A DNA stretch of 64,000 nt from Tagaea sp965279565 (GCA_965279565.1 OZ257249.1:1674001-1738000); one strand, 5' to 3'; shown: positions 16,849 to 25,224, counted from the first letter of the stretch. Numbers and translations are program-made. The notes: generated from the sequence alone by a model not told the origin.

Positions 16849-16885
16849 CAAAGACGTGGATGCCCGGGACAAGCCCGGGCATGAC
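16849..16885. repeat. REP-like palindromic repeat
   Basis: The unit AAAGACGTGGATGCCCGGGA followed by CAAGCCCGGGCATGACG contains the inverted repeat GCCCGGG/CCCGGGC. The same unit occurs at 17361-17398. Units of this kind are dispersed in many alphaproteobacterial genomes. This one ends just beyond the 3' end of the BrnA-like gene. Confidence 0.75.
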
Positions 16886-16888
16886 GCT

Positions 16889-17230
16889 TCAGGCGGCGCG
16901 TGCGCCGCCCTTCGCCGGTCGGTTGCGCTTGGCCGCCTGCTTGCTTGCCGTCATCACGGCCCGCAAGGCCGCGTTCATGCGCGTCTGGTAGCCGCGCCCG
17001 CCGCTCTTGTAGAAGGCGAGCACGTCCTGATCGACGCGCAATGCGATCGACTTCTTGGGCAGTGGAATGACGATCACGGCCCGGGCAAGATCCTCGTCGG
17101 TCAGCAGGTATGTGTCGGGATCGCTGAGTGCCGCGGCGACGACCTCCGCGTCAGACATTCGATTTGCCTTGGCGAGGCGCATATCGCTGGCCGAGTATTT
17201 CGAGGACCGGCTGGAGCGTTTGGCGTTCAT
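16889..17230 (-). CDS. BrnA-like antitoxin, toxin gene absent
   Basis: A 113-residue basic protein whose C-terminal half matches the BrnA antitoxin type: KKSIALRVDQDVLAFYKSGGRGYQTRMNAALRAVM, a ribbon-helix-helix-like DNA-binding segment quoted here as IALRVDQDVLAFYK and GYQTRMNAALRAVM. The acidic middle (DPDTYLLTDEDLARA) would be the toxin-neutralising region. BrnA normally follows brnT in an operon; upstream on this strand there is only the REP pair and hairpin region and no BrnT reading frame. It is therefore an orphan that may have been kept as a regulator. Confidence 0.72.
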   Translation of the reverse strand: MNAKRSSRSSKYSASDMRLAKANRMSDAEVVAAALSDPDTYLLTDEDLARAVIVIPLPKKSIALRVDQDVLAFYKSGGRGYQTRMNAALRAVMTASKQAAKRNRPAKGGARAA

Positions 17231-17248
17231 CGAGCTATGCCATCGATA

Positions 17249-17270
17249 ATTGCAAATGCCATTTTTGCAT
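17249..17270. promoter_or_regulatory. Candidate BrnA operator palindrome
   Basis: The arms TTGCAAA (17250-17256) and TTTTTGCA (17262-17269) form an imperfect inverted repeat about 20 bases upstream of the brnA-like start, in a locally AT-rich stretch. BrnA-type proteins autoregulate through such sites, but this assignment is inference. Confidence 0.35.
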
Positions 17271-17301
17271 CGACCTTCCTCGTTGCCAATTCCCGATTTT
17301 T

Positions 17302-17399
17302 ACCGTCATGCCCGGCGAAGGCCGGGCATCCACGACTTCGGGCATCGGGATGGTCGCAGGCAAAGACGTGGATGCCCGGGACAAGCCCGGGCATGACGG
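17302..17399. repeat. Inverted pair of REP-like units
   Basis: An inverted unit (17302-17335, beginning ACCGTCATGCCCGG) and a direct unit (17361-17399, ending CCGGGCATGACGGT) face each other across about 25 bases. The 14-base outer ends are exact reverse complements, so the whole 98-base block can fold into one long hairpin, as in BIME-type mosaics. Confidence 0.75.
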
Positions 17400-17518
17400 T
17401 GAAGAGCGGAGCGGGTTAAACTACCATAGTATTTATAGTTGTATTTCATCCTATCATGGCTTAGCATTCCTCGCATCGGCCGAGACGATCCGGTCGTGCG
17501 CTGTTTGAAGGTGTGAAT

Positions 17519-17757
17519 AGGACTTGTCGGAACGGCCGCAGGCTTTGCGTCGCCGGATCGTACGTTACGTAACCTGTCTCGTATGATTCCGGACGATATC
17601 GGGGACTTGCGCAGGAGACGGTAACATCGCGTCTCCTGTCGTCTCGGCCGCAAAGCTTTCTTGACGGGATGCGTTTTCCGTCAACGTCAACACGCGGATC
17701 GCGCGATATCAGGGACTTGGCGTGTTGACGAAACTTTGCGTCAACAACCGTCAACAA
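17519..17757. repeat. Gene-free region with hairpin units of covarying stems
   Basis: No convincing gene is visible from 17231 to 17830. Within it, two units share GATATC, then GGACTTG, then four bases, then a seven-base stem, an 8-9 base loop, the complementary arm, a three-base spacer and the arm again. Unit A uses GGAGACG with CGTCTCC and CGTCTC (17614-17645). Unit B uses GTTGACG with CGTCAAC twice (17724-17755). A degenerate third GGACTTG lies at 17520-17526 followed by TTTGCGTC. An extra TTGACG and CGTCAACGTCAAC hairpin occurs at 17661-17691. Conserved layout with changed but still complementary stems points to selection for structure. Confidence 0.55.
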
Positions 17758-17763
17758 GCGTCC

Positions 17764-17802
17764 GGAAACGAAAACGCCGCCGGCCTTGCGGGCGGCGGCG
17801 TT
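17764..17802 (-). terminator. Terminator of the F0 ATP synthase operon
   Basis: On the minus strand the arms AACGCCGCC and GGCGGCGTT (17773-17802) form a strong hairpin followed by TTTCGTTTCC, 28 bases after the atpF stop. Confidence 0.75.
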
Positions 17803-17830
17803 CGCTTCTTCCGGCCGGGGCCGGTCGAGG

Positions 17831-18319
17831 TCAGTTCAGGCGGGCGGGCATCGCCTTGATGGCACCGTCGATCAGCGCGTCCTGGCGGCCGGCGTCGAGG
17901 CGGCCTTCGAGCAGGCGGGCCGTGGCGGCCATTGCGAGATCGACCGCGGCGGTGCGCACCTCGGCGGTGGCCTGCGCCTCCGCCTGCGCGATGCGCTCCA
18001 TCGCGAGGTCCTCGCGGCGCTTCAACGACGCGGCGAGATCGGTCTCGGCCTTCGCGGCGAGGCGGGCGGCCTCTTCGCGCGCCTGCGTGACGATCGCGTC
18101 GGCCTGCGCCATCGCCTCGCGGTGCTTGGCCTGGTACTCGGCCAGCAGCTTCTCGGCTTCGGTGCGCAGCTTGGCGGCCTCGTCGAGATCCTTGGCGATG
18201 CGTGCGGCGCGCGCGTCGAGCCCGCCGAGCACGGCCGCCTTGACCGGGCCCCAGGCAATGTAGAACAGCGTCAGGATCGCCAGCGAGATCCACAGATATT
18301 CGTTGTGCAGGATGGCCAT
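17831..18319 (-). CDS. atpF: F0F1 ATP synthase subunit b
   Basis: A 162-residue peripheral-stalk subunit with one N-terminal transmembrane helix (NEYLWISLAILTLFYIAWGP) followed by a long charged coiled coil (residues 40-125) and an alanine-rich C-terminus. It pairs with the b' subunit encoded just upstream, ten bases away. It is the last gene of the leftward atpI-B-E-b'-b operon, typical of alphaproteobacteria, where F1 genes lie elsewhere. Confidence 0.93.
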   Translation of the reverse strand: MAILHNEYLWISLAILTLFYIAWGPVKAAVLGGLDARAARIAKDLDEAAKLRTEAEKLLAEYQAKHREAMAQADAIVTQAREEAARLAAKAETDLAASLKRREDLAMERIAQAEAQATAEVRTAAVDLAMAATARLLEGRLDAGRQDALIDGAIKAMPARLN

Positions 18320-18329
18320 GTGCTTGCTC

Positions 18330-18803
18330 CTAGCCGCGCGCCGCGGTCTTGGCGTCGGCCTCGGTCACCGAGATGCCGCCGATCTTGCGGGCGGCCTCGA
18401 CGGCGATCTCGGCGGCCAGCGCCTCGACGTTGGAAAGGGCGGCGCGGCGCGCCTCGGCGATCTTCGTCTCGGCGGCCTTGATCTTGTCGCCCAGCGCGGC
18501 GTTGAGGTCGGCCGACTTCACGGCGGCGTCCTTGGCGAGCTTCGCTTCGGTCTCGGCGCGCACGGCCTGGGCCTTGGCGCGGCTCTCGGCCAGCGCCTTC
18601 TCGTAGGTGGCGATCATCGCGTCGCTCTCGCCCTTCAGCGAGCCGGCGCGCGCGAGGTCGCCCTCGATCTGCTTCTCGCGGCCCTCGATCGCGGCACCCA
18701 GCTTGGGCAGCACGAGCTTCGAGAGCACGACGTAGAAGGCGAGGAAAATGACGGCGAGCCAGAAGATCTGGCTGGGGAACCAAGTCGGGTCGAACTGCGG
18801 CAT
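18330..18803 (-). CDS. atpG: F0F1 ATP synthase subunit b'
   Basis: The 157-residue diverged b-type subunit found in photosynthetic and other alphaproteobacteria. MPQFDPTWFPSQIFWLAVIF at the start and the following membrane helix with LSKLVLPKLG are diagnostic, and a long coiled coil follows. It forms the peripheral stalk as a heterodimer with AtpF. The symbol atpG (also atpF2 or atpX in some annotations) here means b', not the gamma subunit. Confidence 0.92.
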   Translation of the reverse strand: MPQFDPTWFPSQIFWLAVIFLAFYVVLSKLVLPKLGAAIEGREKQIEGDLARAGSLKGESDAMIATYEKALAESRAKAQAVRAETEAKLAKDAAVKSADLNAALGDKIKAAETKIAEARRAALSNVEALAAEIAVEAARKIGGISVTEADAKTAARG

Positions 18804-18867
18804 CTTGTTTCCCCTTCGGGAAAACGGATCCGGGGAAGAACCTTGCGGCCCTTCCCCGGAAGCGGGA

Positions 18868-19092
18868 TCAGGACACGAAGATCAGGATCGCGATGACGAA
18901 GGCGAGGAGCGCGATGAACTCCGTGACCGCGAAGCCGATATACGCGAAGACCTGCACGTTGTCCTTGGCGGCCGGGTTGCGCGCGACGGCGGCGATCAGG
19001 CTGGCCCACACCGAGCCCACGCCGATGCCGGCACCGATCATGCCGATGGCGGCCAGACCCATGCCGATGAGCTTTGCTGCTGCGACTTCCAT
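18868..19092 (-). CDS. atpE: F0F1 ATP synthase subunit c
   Basis: A 74-residue helical hairpin that forms the proton-driven rotor ring. The first helix carries the glycine motif GAGIGVGSVWASLIAA, the polar loop is ARNPAAKDNV, and the proton-binding glutamate is E58 in GFAVTEFIALLAF. A sodium-type ligand set is not apparent, so protons are the likely coupling ion. GAGAGGAAC provides the ribosome-binding site. Confidence 0.96.
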   Translation of the reverse strand: MEVAAAKLIGMGLAAIGMIGAGIGVGSVWASLIAAVARNPAAKDNVQVFAYIGFAVTEFIALLAFVIAILIFVS

Positions 19093-19178
19093 TTCGATGT
19101 TCCTCTCTCTTTCGGTTTACTGGTCGCTTCGTTTCCGCCCGGCCGGTCCACAGGGTCGGGGCAGGGCGGCAACGGCGC

Positions 19179-19913
19179 TCAGTGCAGGTGGATCGCGTCG
19201 TGCAGGTAGATGCAGGACAGGATCGTGAAGATGTAGGCCTGGAGGGCGGCGACGAAGAACTCGAGCGCCGAGATGCCGACCAGCACCGCGAAGGGGACGA
19301 TTCCCGGGATCACGAAGAACGCGCCGAGGCTGATCACGAAGCCCGCGAAGATCTTCATGATGATGTGGCCCACCGTCATGTTCGCGAACAGTCGCACCGA
19401 CAGCGAGATCGGGCGCGCCATGTACGAGATCACCTCGATCGGGATGAGAATGGGCGCCGTGGCAAGGGGCGCGCCGGACGGGAAGAACAGCGTGAAGAAG
19501 TGCGTGCCGTGGTGGATGAAGCCGATCACGGTGATGACGAGGAAGATGGCGAGCGCCATCGCGAACGTCACGACGATGTGGCTGGTGAAGGTGAAGGCCC
19601 CCGGGATCATGCCCGCGAGGTTGCCGAACAGCACGAAGCAGAACAGCGTGAAGAAGAACGGGAAATACTTTTTCCCTTCGTCGCCGACATTCTCGCGGAC
19701 CATGCCGGCGATGAACTCGTACATCAGCTCGCCGACCGACTGAAGGCGGCCCGGCACGAGGCGCGCACCGCGCGAGGCGGCGATCAGCAGGGCCGAGGCG
19801 GCCACCGCCGCCACCGTCATCATCAGCGCCGAGTTCGTGTAGGCGAGGTCGTAGCCCGCCAGGCTGAACTGCGCGATCGGCTTGATCTGGAACTGCTCGA
19901 GGGGACTTGCCAC
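19179..19913 (-). CDS. atpB: F0F1 ATP synthase subunit a
   Basis: A 244-residue membrane subunit that provides the two proton half-channels against the c ring. The essential arginine lies in the RPISLSVRLFANMTVGHI segment, and the C-terminal helix FFVAALQAYIFTILSCIYL is conserved. The start codon is GTG at 19913. It lies between atpI and atpE with short gaps. Confidence 0.95.
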   Translation of the reverse strand: MASPLEQFQIKPIAQFSLAGYDLAYTNSALMMTVAAVAASALLIAASRGARLVPGRLQSVGELMYEFIAGMVRENVGDEGKKYFPFFFTLFCFVLFGNLAGMIPGAFTFTSHIVVTFAMALAIFLVITVIGFIHHGTHFFTLFFPSGAPLATAPILIPIEVISYMARPISLSVRLFANMTVGHIIMKIFAGFVISLGAFFVIPGIVPFAVLVGISALEFFVAALQAYIFTILSCIYLHDAIHLH

Positions 19914-19950
19914 GGTGCGGTGACTCCGAAAAAGCGGCGCTGCCGGAAAC

Positions 19951-20295
19951 TCAGGTCTCGTTCTTGCGTTCCGCGTCGTCCGCCACCTTCTTCTGGGCGG
20001 CGGTGGCGACCCGGATCACGTTGCGCATGCCGGCGGCTGCACCCAGCATGAAGAACGCGAGCGTCAGCCACGGCGAGGTGCCGAGCCACCGGTCGAGCAC
20101 GAAGCCCATCCCGGTCCCGACGGCGAGCGTCGCGAGCAGCTCGACCGAGATGCGGAAGCCGAGGCCCATCTGCCCCGTCGTCCGCCCGGCCGCCGATGCC
20201 GAACGCGTCTCCGCTTTCGCCCGGCGCGCCTGCACGGCCTCTACCTTGGCCGAGAGTTCGTCGAGCTGGCGCGTCCGATCGTCGGGATCGGTCAT
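19951..20295 (-). CDS. atpI: ATP synthase-associated protein I
   Basis: A 114-residue protein with a charged N-terminal half and two C-terminal membrane helices (around GTGMGFVLDRWLGTSPW and AFFMLGAAAGMRNVIRV). Family members assist c-ring assembly or magnesium handling. I start it at the ATG at 20295 (MTDPDDRTRQ), preceded by AAGGGG, rather than at an upstream ATG that would place 14 non-conserved residues at the front. It leads the F0 operon; the smc terminator lies just upstream. Confidence 0.88.
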   Translation of the reverse strand: MTDPDDRTRQLDELSAKVEAVQARRAKAETRSASAAGRTTGQMGLGFRISVELLATLAVGTGMGFVLDRWLGTSPWLTLAFFMLGAAAGMRNVIRVATAAQKKVADDAERKNET

Positions 20296-20334
20296 GCTCG
20301 TGGAACCCCTTGCGTCCGCTGCCGGTCGAAACGA

Positions 20335-20360
20335 CAAAAAAGGGCGAAGAATCCGCCCTT
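20335..20360 (-). terminator. Terminator of the dciA-dsbA-smc transcription unit
   Basis: The arms AAGGGCG and CGCCCTT (20340-20360) form a hairpin with a seven-base loop. On the minus strand it is followed by TTTTTTTGTCG, a good intrinsic terminator between smc and atpI. The plus-strand reading also ends in TTTT. Confidence 0.8.
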
Positions 20361-20464
20361 TTCCGCCTCGATGACGGCGCGGACAATAGGATCGGGCCGT
20401 TCCCCTGTCAAGGCCGAAGGGGGAAAACTACGGCCTTGATCGGAAAGGGAAAACGCCCCGCGCG

Positions 20465-23400
20465 TCAGGCCGTCGCGCGGAGCTTTTCTGCACTGCGAAG
20501 ATCGACCGAGACGAGGGTCGAAACCCCGCGCTCGGCCATCGTGACGCCGAAGAGCCGGTCCATCTTCGCCATCGTCAGGCGGTGGTGCGTGACGACGATG
20601 AAGCGAACGCCCGACGAACGGCCGATCTCGTCGAGCAGCTTGCAGAACCGGTCGACGTTGGCGTCGTCGAGCGGGGCGTCGACTTCGTCCATCACGCAGA
20701 TCGGGGCGGGGTTGGTGAGGAACACCGCGAAGAGCAGGGCCAGCGCCGTCATCGCCTGCTCGCCGCCCGACAGCAGTGTCAACGACTGCAGCTTCTTGCC
20801 AGGCGGCGAGGCCATCACGTCGAGCCCGGCTTCGAGCGGATCGTCGTTGATCTGGCCGTCGGGACCCATCGTCGGCGAGAGCGTCAGGTGCGCCCGCCCG
20901 CCGCCGAACAGGCGGCTGAAGAGGTCCTGGAAATGCTGGTCGACCTTGGCGAAGGCCTCGCGCAGGCGCTCGCGCGCCTCTTTGTTGAGGCTCGAGATGC
21001 CCTGGCGCAGCTTGGCGATGGCGGCGACGAGGTCGTCCTTCTCCGTCGTCATGCCGGCGATCTGGGCCTCGACCTCCTCGGACTCCTGCTCGGCGCGCAG
21101 GTTGACCGGGCCCATGTTGTCGCGCTCCTTGATGAGACGGTCGAGGCGGCGCTCGATGTCCTCCATCGCGGGCAGCTCGTCGGAAGGGTCGACCATGCCG
21201 GCGGCAAGGCAGCCGTCCGGCGCGCAGTCGAGCCGTTCGCGGATCGTCGCGACGAGCTGTTCGCCCGCCGCCGTCTGGTGCTCGACATGGCCCTGCTCGC
21301 GCACGCGGTCCTCGCGCGCCTCGACGAGGCTTGCTTCCACGGCCTTCAGCGCGCGGTCGGCCTCGCGCACGGCGTTCTCGGCCGCGGCCAGATCGTCGGC
21401 GGCCTTGCGGCGGATCGCCTCGACTTCCTGCGTCTTCGACAGCAGCGCTTCGCGCTCGGCGGCGATCTCGGCGGGGCGGCCGGCCATCTCCTCGCGCTCG
21501 CTCTGCGTCAGCTCCTGGCGCTCGACCAGCGTGGCGATCTGGCGCTGGGCGGAGTCCGTCCGATTCGCCCACGCCTCGGTCTCGTTGCCGATCGCATGGC
21601 GGCGGCGCTCGCGCCCGTCGCGCTCGCGCTGCAGGCGGGCGGATGCCGCCTCGCGCTCGGCCAGCGCCTGGCGCGCGGCCGACAGCGACTGGCGGTCCTC
21701 GGCCAGCTTCGTGCGCGCATTGGCGGGATCCTCGATCCCGGCGAAGCGGGCTTCGGCGGCCGACCTGCGGCCGTCGATCTCGGTGCGCTCGGTCTCGTTG
21801 CGGTCGATCTCGCCGGCGAGCAGGCCGAGCTTGGCCGATTCGTTCTCGGTCTCGCGCGCGATGCGGATGATCTCGCCGCGTGCGGCTTCGACCGCGGCGG
21901 TCGTGGCACGCGTGGCGTTGCGCGCGGCCTGGTCGGCGGCTTCCGCCTGCTTGCCGGCGGCCTGCGCGTTGGCGTGGCGGATGCGCGCCCCGTCGGCGAT
22001 CTCGCGCGCGCGGATCAGTTCGGCGTCGAGTGTTTCCAGGCGATTGCGCATCGTCAGCAGCTCGGCCGCCTGCGAAGCGGCACCGGCACGCTGCGCGAAG
22101 CCGTCCCAGCGCCACAGCGCCCCGTCGCGCGTGACCAGACGCTGGCCCTGCGCAAGCTGCGGGGCGATGGCTTCGGCGGTGCCCGCGTCGGCGACGATGC
22201 CGATCTGCGAAAGGCGGCGCGCGAGCGGGCCGGGGGCCTGCACGAAGTCCGACAGCGGCGTCGCACCGACCGGCAGTGCGGGCGGGTTGCCCGCGATGTC
22301 GAGCGTGCGCCAGTTGCGCGGCGCGTCGCCGTCGAGCGAAGCGGAAAGATCGTCGCCGAGACCGGCACCCAGTGCGGCCTCGTAGCCGGCGGCGACGCGC
22401 AGCGCATCCATCACCGGTGCGTGCGGGCCGGCGTTCTTGGTGAGGGCGGCGAGTGCGCGCGCGATGCCCTGGCGCTCGCCGTCGAGCTTCGAATGGTTCT
22501 GGTCGGCTTCGCGCAGCGCCTCGCGCGAGGCGAACTCCTCTTCCTGGGCCGCACGGCGCGCACCTTCGGCGTCCTCGGCTGCGGAGATCGCCGCGTTCAT
22601 GTCGGCATCGGCCTGCGCCAGTCGCGCTTCGGCGGCCAGCCGCTTCTCGTCGGAACCCGCGAGCTGGGCTTCGAGTGCGGCCTTGTCGGCATCGAGCGAC
22701 GTGCGGCGCGATGCGAGGCGTTCGAGGCGGCCGGCAAGGTCGCCCATCTCGCGCTGCAGGGCGGCGCGCTCGCTCTCGGCCTTGGCGACGGCTTCGGTGG
22801 CGCGCGCAAGATCGGCGTCGAGCGTCTCGACCTCGTCGCGGCGCGTCTGGATGTCGGTGGCGAGACCGGCTTCTTCGGCGGCGGCACTCTCGTCATGGGC
22901 GGCAAGCTCGGCAAGCTCGGCCGCCAGCTTCTCGCGCGCGGCGTGCGCGTCGGCGAGCAGCGACTCTTCGCGCGTCTTGTCGCGCGCGAGCTGTTCCAGC
23001 CGCGCGTCGAGCGCTTCGATCTGTGCCGTGATACGGCGCTCTTCCTCGGCAAGCTGTTCGCCGGCGACCTGCAGGCGCGTCAGGGCCGCGGCCGCTTCCG
23101 CCTCGTGGCGGCGCAGGTCGGGGAGCAGGGCCTGCGCCTCTGCGACGACGGTGGCGGCCGATGCCGCCTTCGTCGTGATGTCGATGACCAGCGCTTCGGC
23201 CGCGCTGAGCTTGTCGGCGGCGGCGGCGCTGTCGGCCTGCTGCTTTTCCCAGCGCAGGTGGAACAGGATCGCCTCGGCGCGGCGCACGAGGTCGCTCATG
23301 TTGCGGTAGCGCGCGGCCTGGCGCGCCTGCTTCTTGAGCCCGTCGAGCTGCGTGCCCAGCGTGGTCAGCACGTCGTCGAGGCGTGCGAGGTTCTGTTCGG

Positions 23401-23959
23401 CGGCCTTGAGCTTCAGTTCCGCCTCGTGGCGGCGCGAATGCAGGCCGGTGATGCCGGCGGCCTCCTCCAGGATCTGGCGGCGCTCGGTGGGCTTGGCCTG
23501 GATGATGGCGCCGATGCGGCCCTGGCTGACCAGCGAGGGCGAATGCGCGCCCGAGCCGACATCCTGGAAGAACAGTTGCACGTCGCGCGCGCGCACTTCG
23601 CGCCCGCCGATGCGGTAGGCCGAGCCCTTCTCGCGCTCGATGCGGCGCACGACGTCGAAGTCGGCCATGTCGTTGTACGCGGCCGGCGCCTTGCGCTCGC
23701 CGTTCTCGACCAGCAGGCCCACTTCGGCGACGTTGCGCGACGGGCGGCTCGTCGTGCCGGCGAAGATCACGTCGTCCATCTCGCCGCCGCGCAGCGCCTT
23801 GACGCGGTTCTCGCCCATCACCCAGCGCAGTGCCTCGACCAGGTTCGACTTGCCGCAGCCGTTGGGTCCGACGATGCCGGTAAGGCCGGGTTCGATGGCG
23901 AACTCGGTCGGCTCGACGAACGATTTGAAGCCGGACAGGCGCAACTTGACGAACTGCAT
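20465..23959 (-). CDS. smc: Chromosome segregation protein SMC
   Basis: A 1164-residue condensin ATPase that organises the chromosome. The Walker A loop GIVGPNGCGKSN is near residues 30-41. Long coiled-coil arms (about 170-490 and 650-1000) flank a hinge around residues 500-640. The C-terminal ABC signature is LLSGGEQAMTALALL and Walker B is ICVMDEVDAPLDDANV. The length is typical. Its start is 33 bases after the DsbA-like gene, and it precedes a terminator. A very long open frame on the opposite strand is a high-GC shadow. Confidence 0.97.
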   Translation of the reverse strand: MQFVKLRLSGFKSFVEPTEFAIEPGLTGIVGPNGCGKSNLVEALRWVMGENRVKALRGGEMDDVIFAGTTSRPSRNVAEVGLLVENGERKAPAAYNDMADFDVVRRIEREKGSAYRIGGREVRARDVQLFFQDVGSGAHSPSLVSQGRIGAIIQAKPTERRQILEEAAGITGLHSRRHEAELKLKAAEQNLARLDDVLTTLGTQLDGLKKQARQAARYRNMSDLVRRAEAILFHLRWEKQQADSAAAADKLSAAEALVIDITTKAASAATVVAEAQALLPDLRRHEAEAAAALTRLQVAGEQLAEEERRITAQIEALDARLEQLARDKTREESLLADAHAAREKLAAELAELAAHDESAAAEEAGLATDIQTRRDEVETLDADLARATEAVAKAESERAALQREMGDLAGRLERLASRRTSLDADKAALEAQLAGSDEKRLAAEARLAQADADMNAAISAAEDAEGARRAAQEEEFASREALREADQNHSKLDGERQGIARALAALTKNAGPHAPVMDALRVAAGYEAALGAGLGDDLSASLDGDAPRNWRTLDIAGNPPALPVGATPLSDFVQAPGPLARRLSQIGIVADAGTAEAIAPQLAQGQRLVTRDGALWRWDGFAQRAGAASQAAELLTMRNRLETLDAELIRAREIADGARIRHANAQAAGKQAEAADQAARNATRATTAAVEAARGEIIRIARETENESAKLGLLAGEIDRNETERTEIDGRRSAAEARFAGIEDPANARTKLAEDRQSLSAARQALAEREAASARLQRERDGRERRRHAIGNETEAWANRTDSAQRQIATLVERQELTQSEREEMAGRPAEIAAEREALLSKTQEVEAIRRKAADDLAAAENAVREADRALKAVEASLVEAREDRVREQGHVEHQTAAGEQLVATIRERLDCAPDGCLAAGMVDPSDELPAMEDIERRLDRLIKERDNMGPVNLRAEQESEEVEAQIAGMTTEKDDLVAAIAKLRQGISSLNKEARERLREAFAKVDQHFQDLFSRLFGGGRAHLTLSPTMGPDGQINDDPLEAGLDVMASPPGKKLQSLTLLSGGEQAMTALALLFAVFLTNPAPICVMDEVDAPLDDANVDRFCKLLDEIGRSSGVRFIVVTHHRLTMAKMDRLFGVTMAERGVSTLVSVDLRSAEKLRATA

Positions 23960-23992
23960 GGGTCGTAAACTCCCTGGGTACTGGACCTGACG

Positions 23993-24634
23993 CTAGCGGC
24001 CGCCCGCGAGCGGTTTCAGGATCGTGTCGAGCTCTTCGAAGGTCTGGCCGCCGCGATGGACGGTGCCGTTGATGACGAGCGTGGGCGTGGCCTGCACCTT
24101 GTGCTCGCGTTCGCCGATCATGGCCTGCGACAGCACGGCGTTCTGCATCTCGGTGTTGGCAAGACAGGCATCCATCGCCGCCTCGGTCATGCCGCCGGTG
24201 CGCGCCAGCCGGCGCAGCGAGGCCATGATCTGCTCGCCCGACGTGCCGCGCAGCCAGTTCGCCTGCTGCGTGAAGAACACGTCGAGGAACGTGAAATAGC
24301 GATCGGGGCCGGCACAGCGCGCCAGCATCGCGGCGTTGAGCGCGATGCGGTCGAGCGGGAAGTCGCGGAAGACGAGCTTGAGCTTGCCGGTGTCGATGTA
24401 CTCGGCCTTCAGGCGCGGCATCGTCTCGACATGCAGCTTGGCGCAGTGCGGGCAGGTCAGCGACGCGTACTCGATGATCGTGATGGGCGCGTCGGCGGCC
24501 CCCATGACCATGTCCAGCCCCTCGGCGCGCGGGGCCGTGACCGGCGTCTGGGCAGCCGCCGGCAGGGCCGAAAAGGCGAGCCCGATCAGCGCGAAAGCCG
24601 CGAGAAATGTCGACATGTGCCGCTTGTTCATCAT
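23993..24634 (-). CDS. DsbA-family periplasmic thioredoxin protein
   Basis: A 213-residue exported protein with an N-terminal signal ending SALPAAAQTP and a DsbA-like thioredoxin fold. The redox motif is CPHC in YASLTCPHCAKLH, and the cis-proline loop is VQATPTLVING. It resembles the DsbA/DsbG-type thiol oxidases or isomerases that occur next to smc and mutY in many alphaproteobacteria. The start is uncertain: adjacent ATG codons at 24634 and 24631 follow GGTGGA; an upstream GTG at 24643 is also in frame. Confidence 0.9.
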   Translation of the reverse strand: MMNKRHMSTFLAAFALIGLAFSALPAAAQTPVTAPRAEGLDMVMGAADAPITIIEYASLTCPHCAKLHVETMPRLKAEYIDTGKLKLVFRDFPLDRIALNAAMLARCAGPDRYFTFLDVFFTQQANWLRGTSGEQIMASLRRLARTGGMTEAAMDACLANTEMQNAVLSQAMIGEREHKVQATPTLVINGTVHRGGQTFEELDTILKPLAGGR

Positions 24635-24732
24635 TCCACCCACAAGATGTTGTGATCGTACCGACTCGGGAGCGGACTCCTCAAGGTCGATTCCCCCGAT
24701 TGGGGATAAGTCGGCCTATCCCACCGCAGAAT

Positions 24733-25224
24733 CTAGACTTTTCCGCGGCGACCCCGGGTCAGGCCCTCGCCGAGCCGGGCGAGGGCCGCCTTCAAATCGT
24801 CATCGCCCAGCGACTCGACCGCCTTGCCGATCCGCTGGCGTTCGGCGGCCGAAAGCGGCCGGGGCGGGGCGGCCGGCGGATCGGCCGCCAGCGGCATCGG
24901 CCCCTGGACGAAGCGCAGCCGCTCCACCGCCTTGAATCCGGTGAAGGAATTGATCCGCTCGACGAGCTGCGGGGCGAGGTGCTGCAGCTCCATCGCCGCG
25001 CCGCCGGCCACGCGCAGCGTCAGCACGCCGGCCTGCGGCGGGGCGGTGACGCCCTTGGGCGGGCGCGGCGGCGTGCCGAGCTTTTCGGGCAGCGTGCAGC
25101 CGGCCAGCGACGGGCCGACGATGTTCGGCCATTCCGCGACGATGGTCGCGAAGGCCGGCCCGCGCCGCTTCAGCGCTTCCTTCGTCAGCCTGGGAACCTG
25201 CGTCGCGATCGCCTTGAGCGCCAT
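24733..25224 (-). CDS. DciA-like helicase-loader (DUF721)
   Basis: A 163-residue protein of the DUF721/DciA family, which loads the replicative helicase in bacteria lacking DnaC. The KH-like domain segments FATIVAEWPNIVGPSLAGCT and GVLTLRVAGGAAMELQHLAP are conserved, and a proline-rich linker separates a C-terminal helical tail. The start ATG at 25224 gives MALKAIATQVPRL. It is divergent from mutY across 47 bases and upstream of the DsbA-like gene. Confidence 0.82.
   Translation of the reverse strand: MALKAIATQVPRLTKEALKRRGPAFATIVAEWPNIVGPSLAGCTLPEKLGTPPRPPKGVTAPPQAGVLTLRVAGGAAMELQHLAPQLVERINSFTGFKAVERLRFVQGPMPLAADPPAAPPRPLSAAERQRIGKAVESLGDDDLKAALARLGEGLTRGRRGKV

Noticed and set aside
16849..17399. 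Possible CRISPR array from repeated GCCCGGG units
   Set aside because: Only three units, irregular spacing and mixed orientation; they are palindromic REP-like repeats, not CRISPR repeats with spacers.
17461..17757. 98-codon minus-strand frame in the hairpin region
   Set aside because: No family resemblance, no ribosome-binding site, and it is built from the structured repeat units, so coding is unlikely.
17461..17757. Plasmid-type origin suggested by multiple GTTGACG/CGTCAAC iterons
   Set aside because: No replication initiator gene is near, and the motifs are better explained as hairpin arms in the repeated units.
20582..23968. Very long open frame antisense to smc
   Set aside because: It mirrors the smc coding sequence in a high-GC genome, has low-complexity arginine- and glycine-rich content and no recognisable domain. 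Similar antisense frames oppose the disulfide reductase, the giant oxidoreductase and the DinG-like gene.
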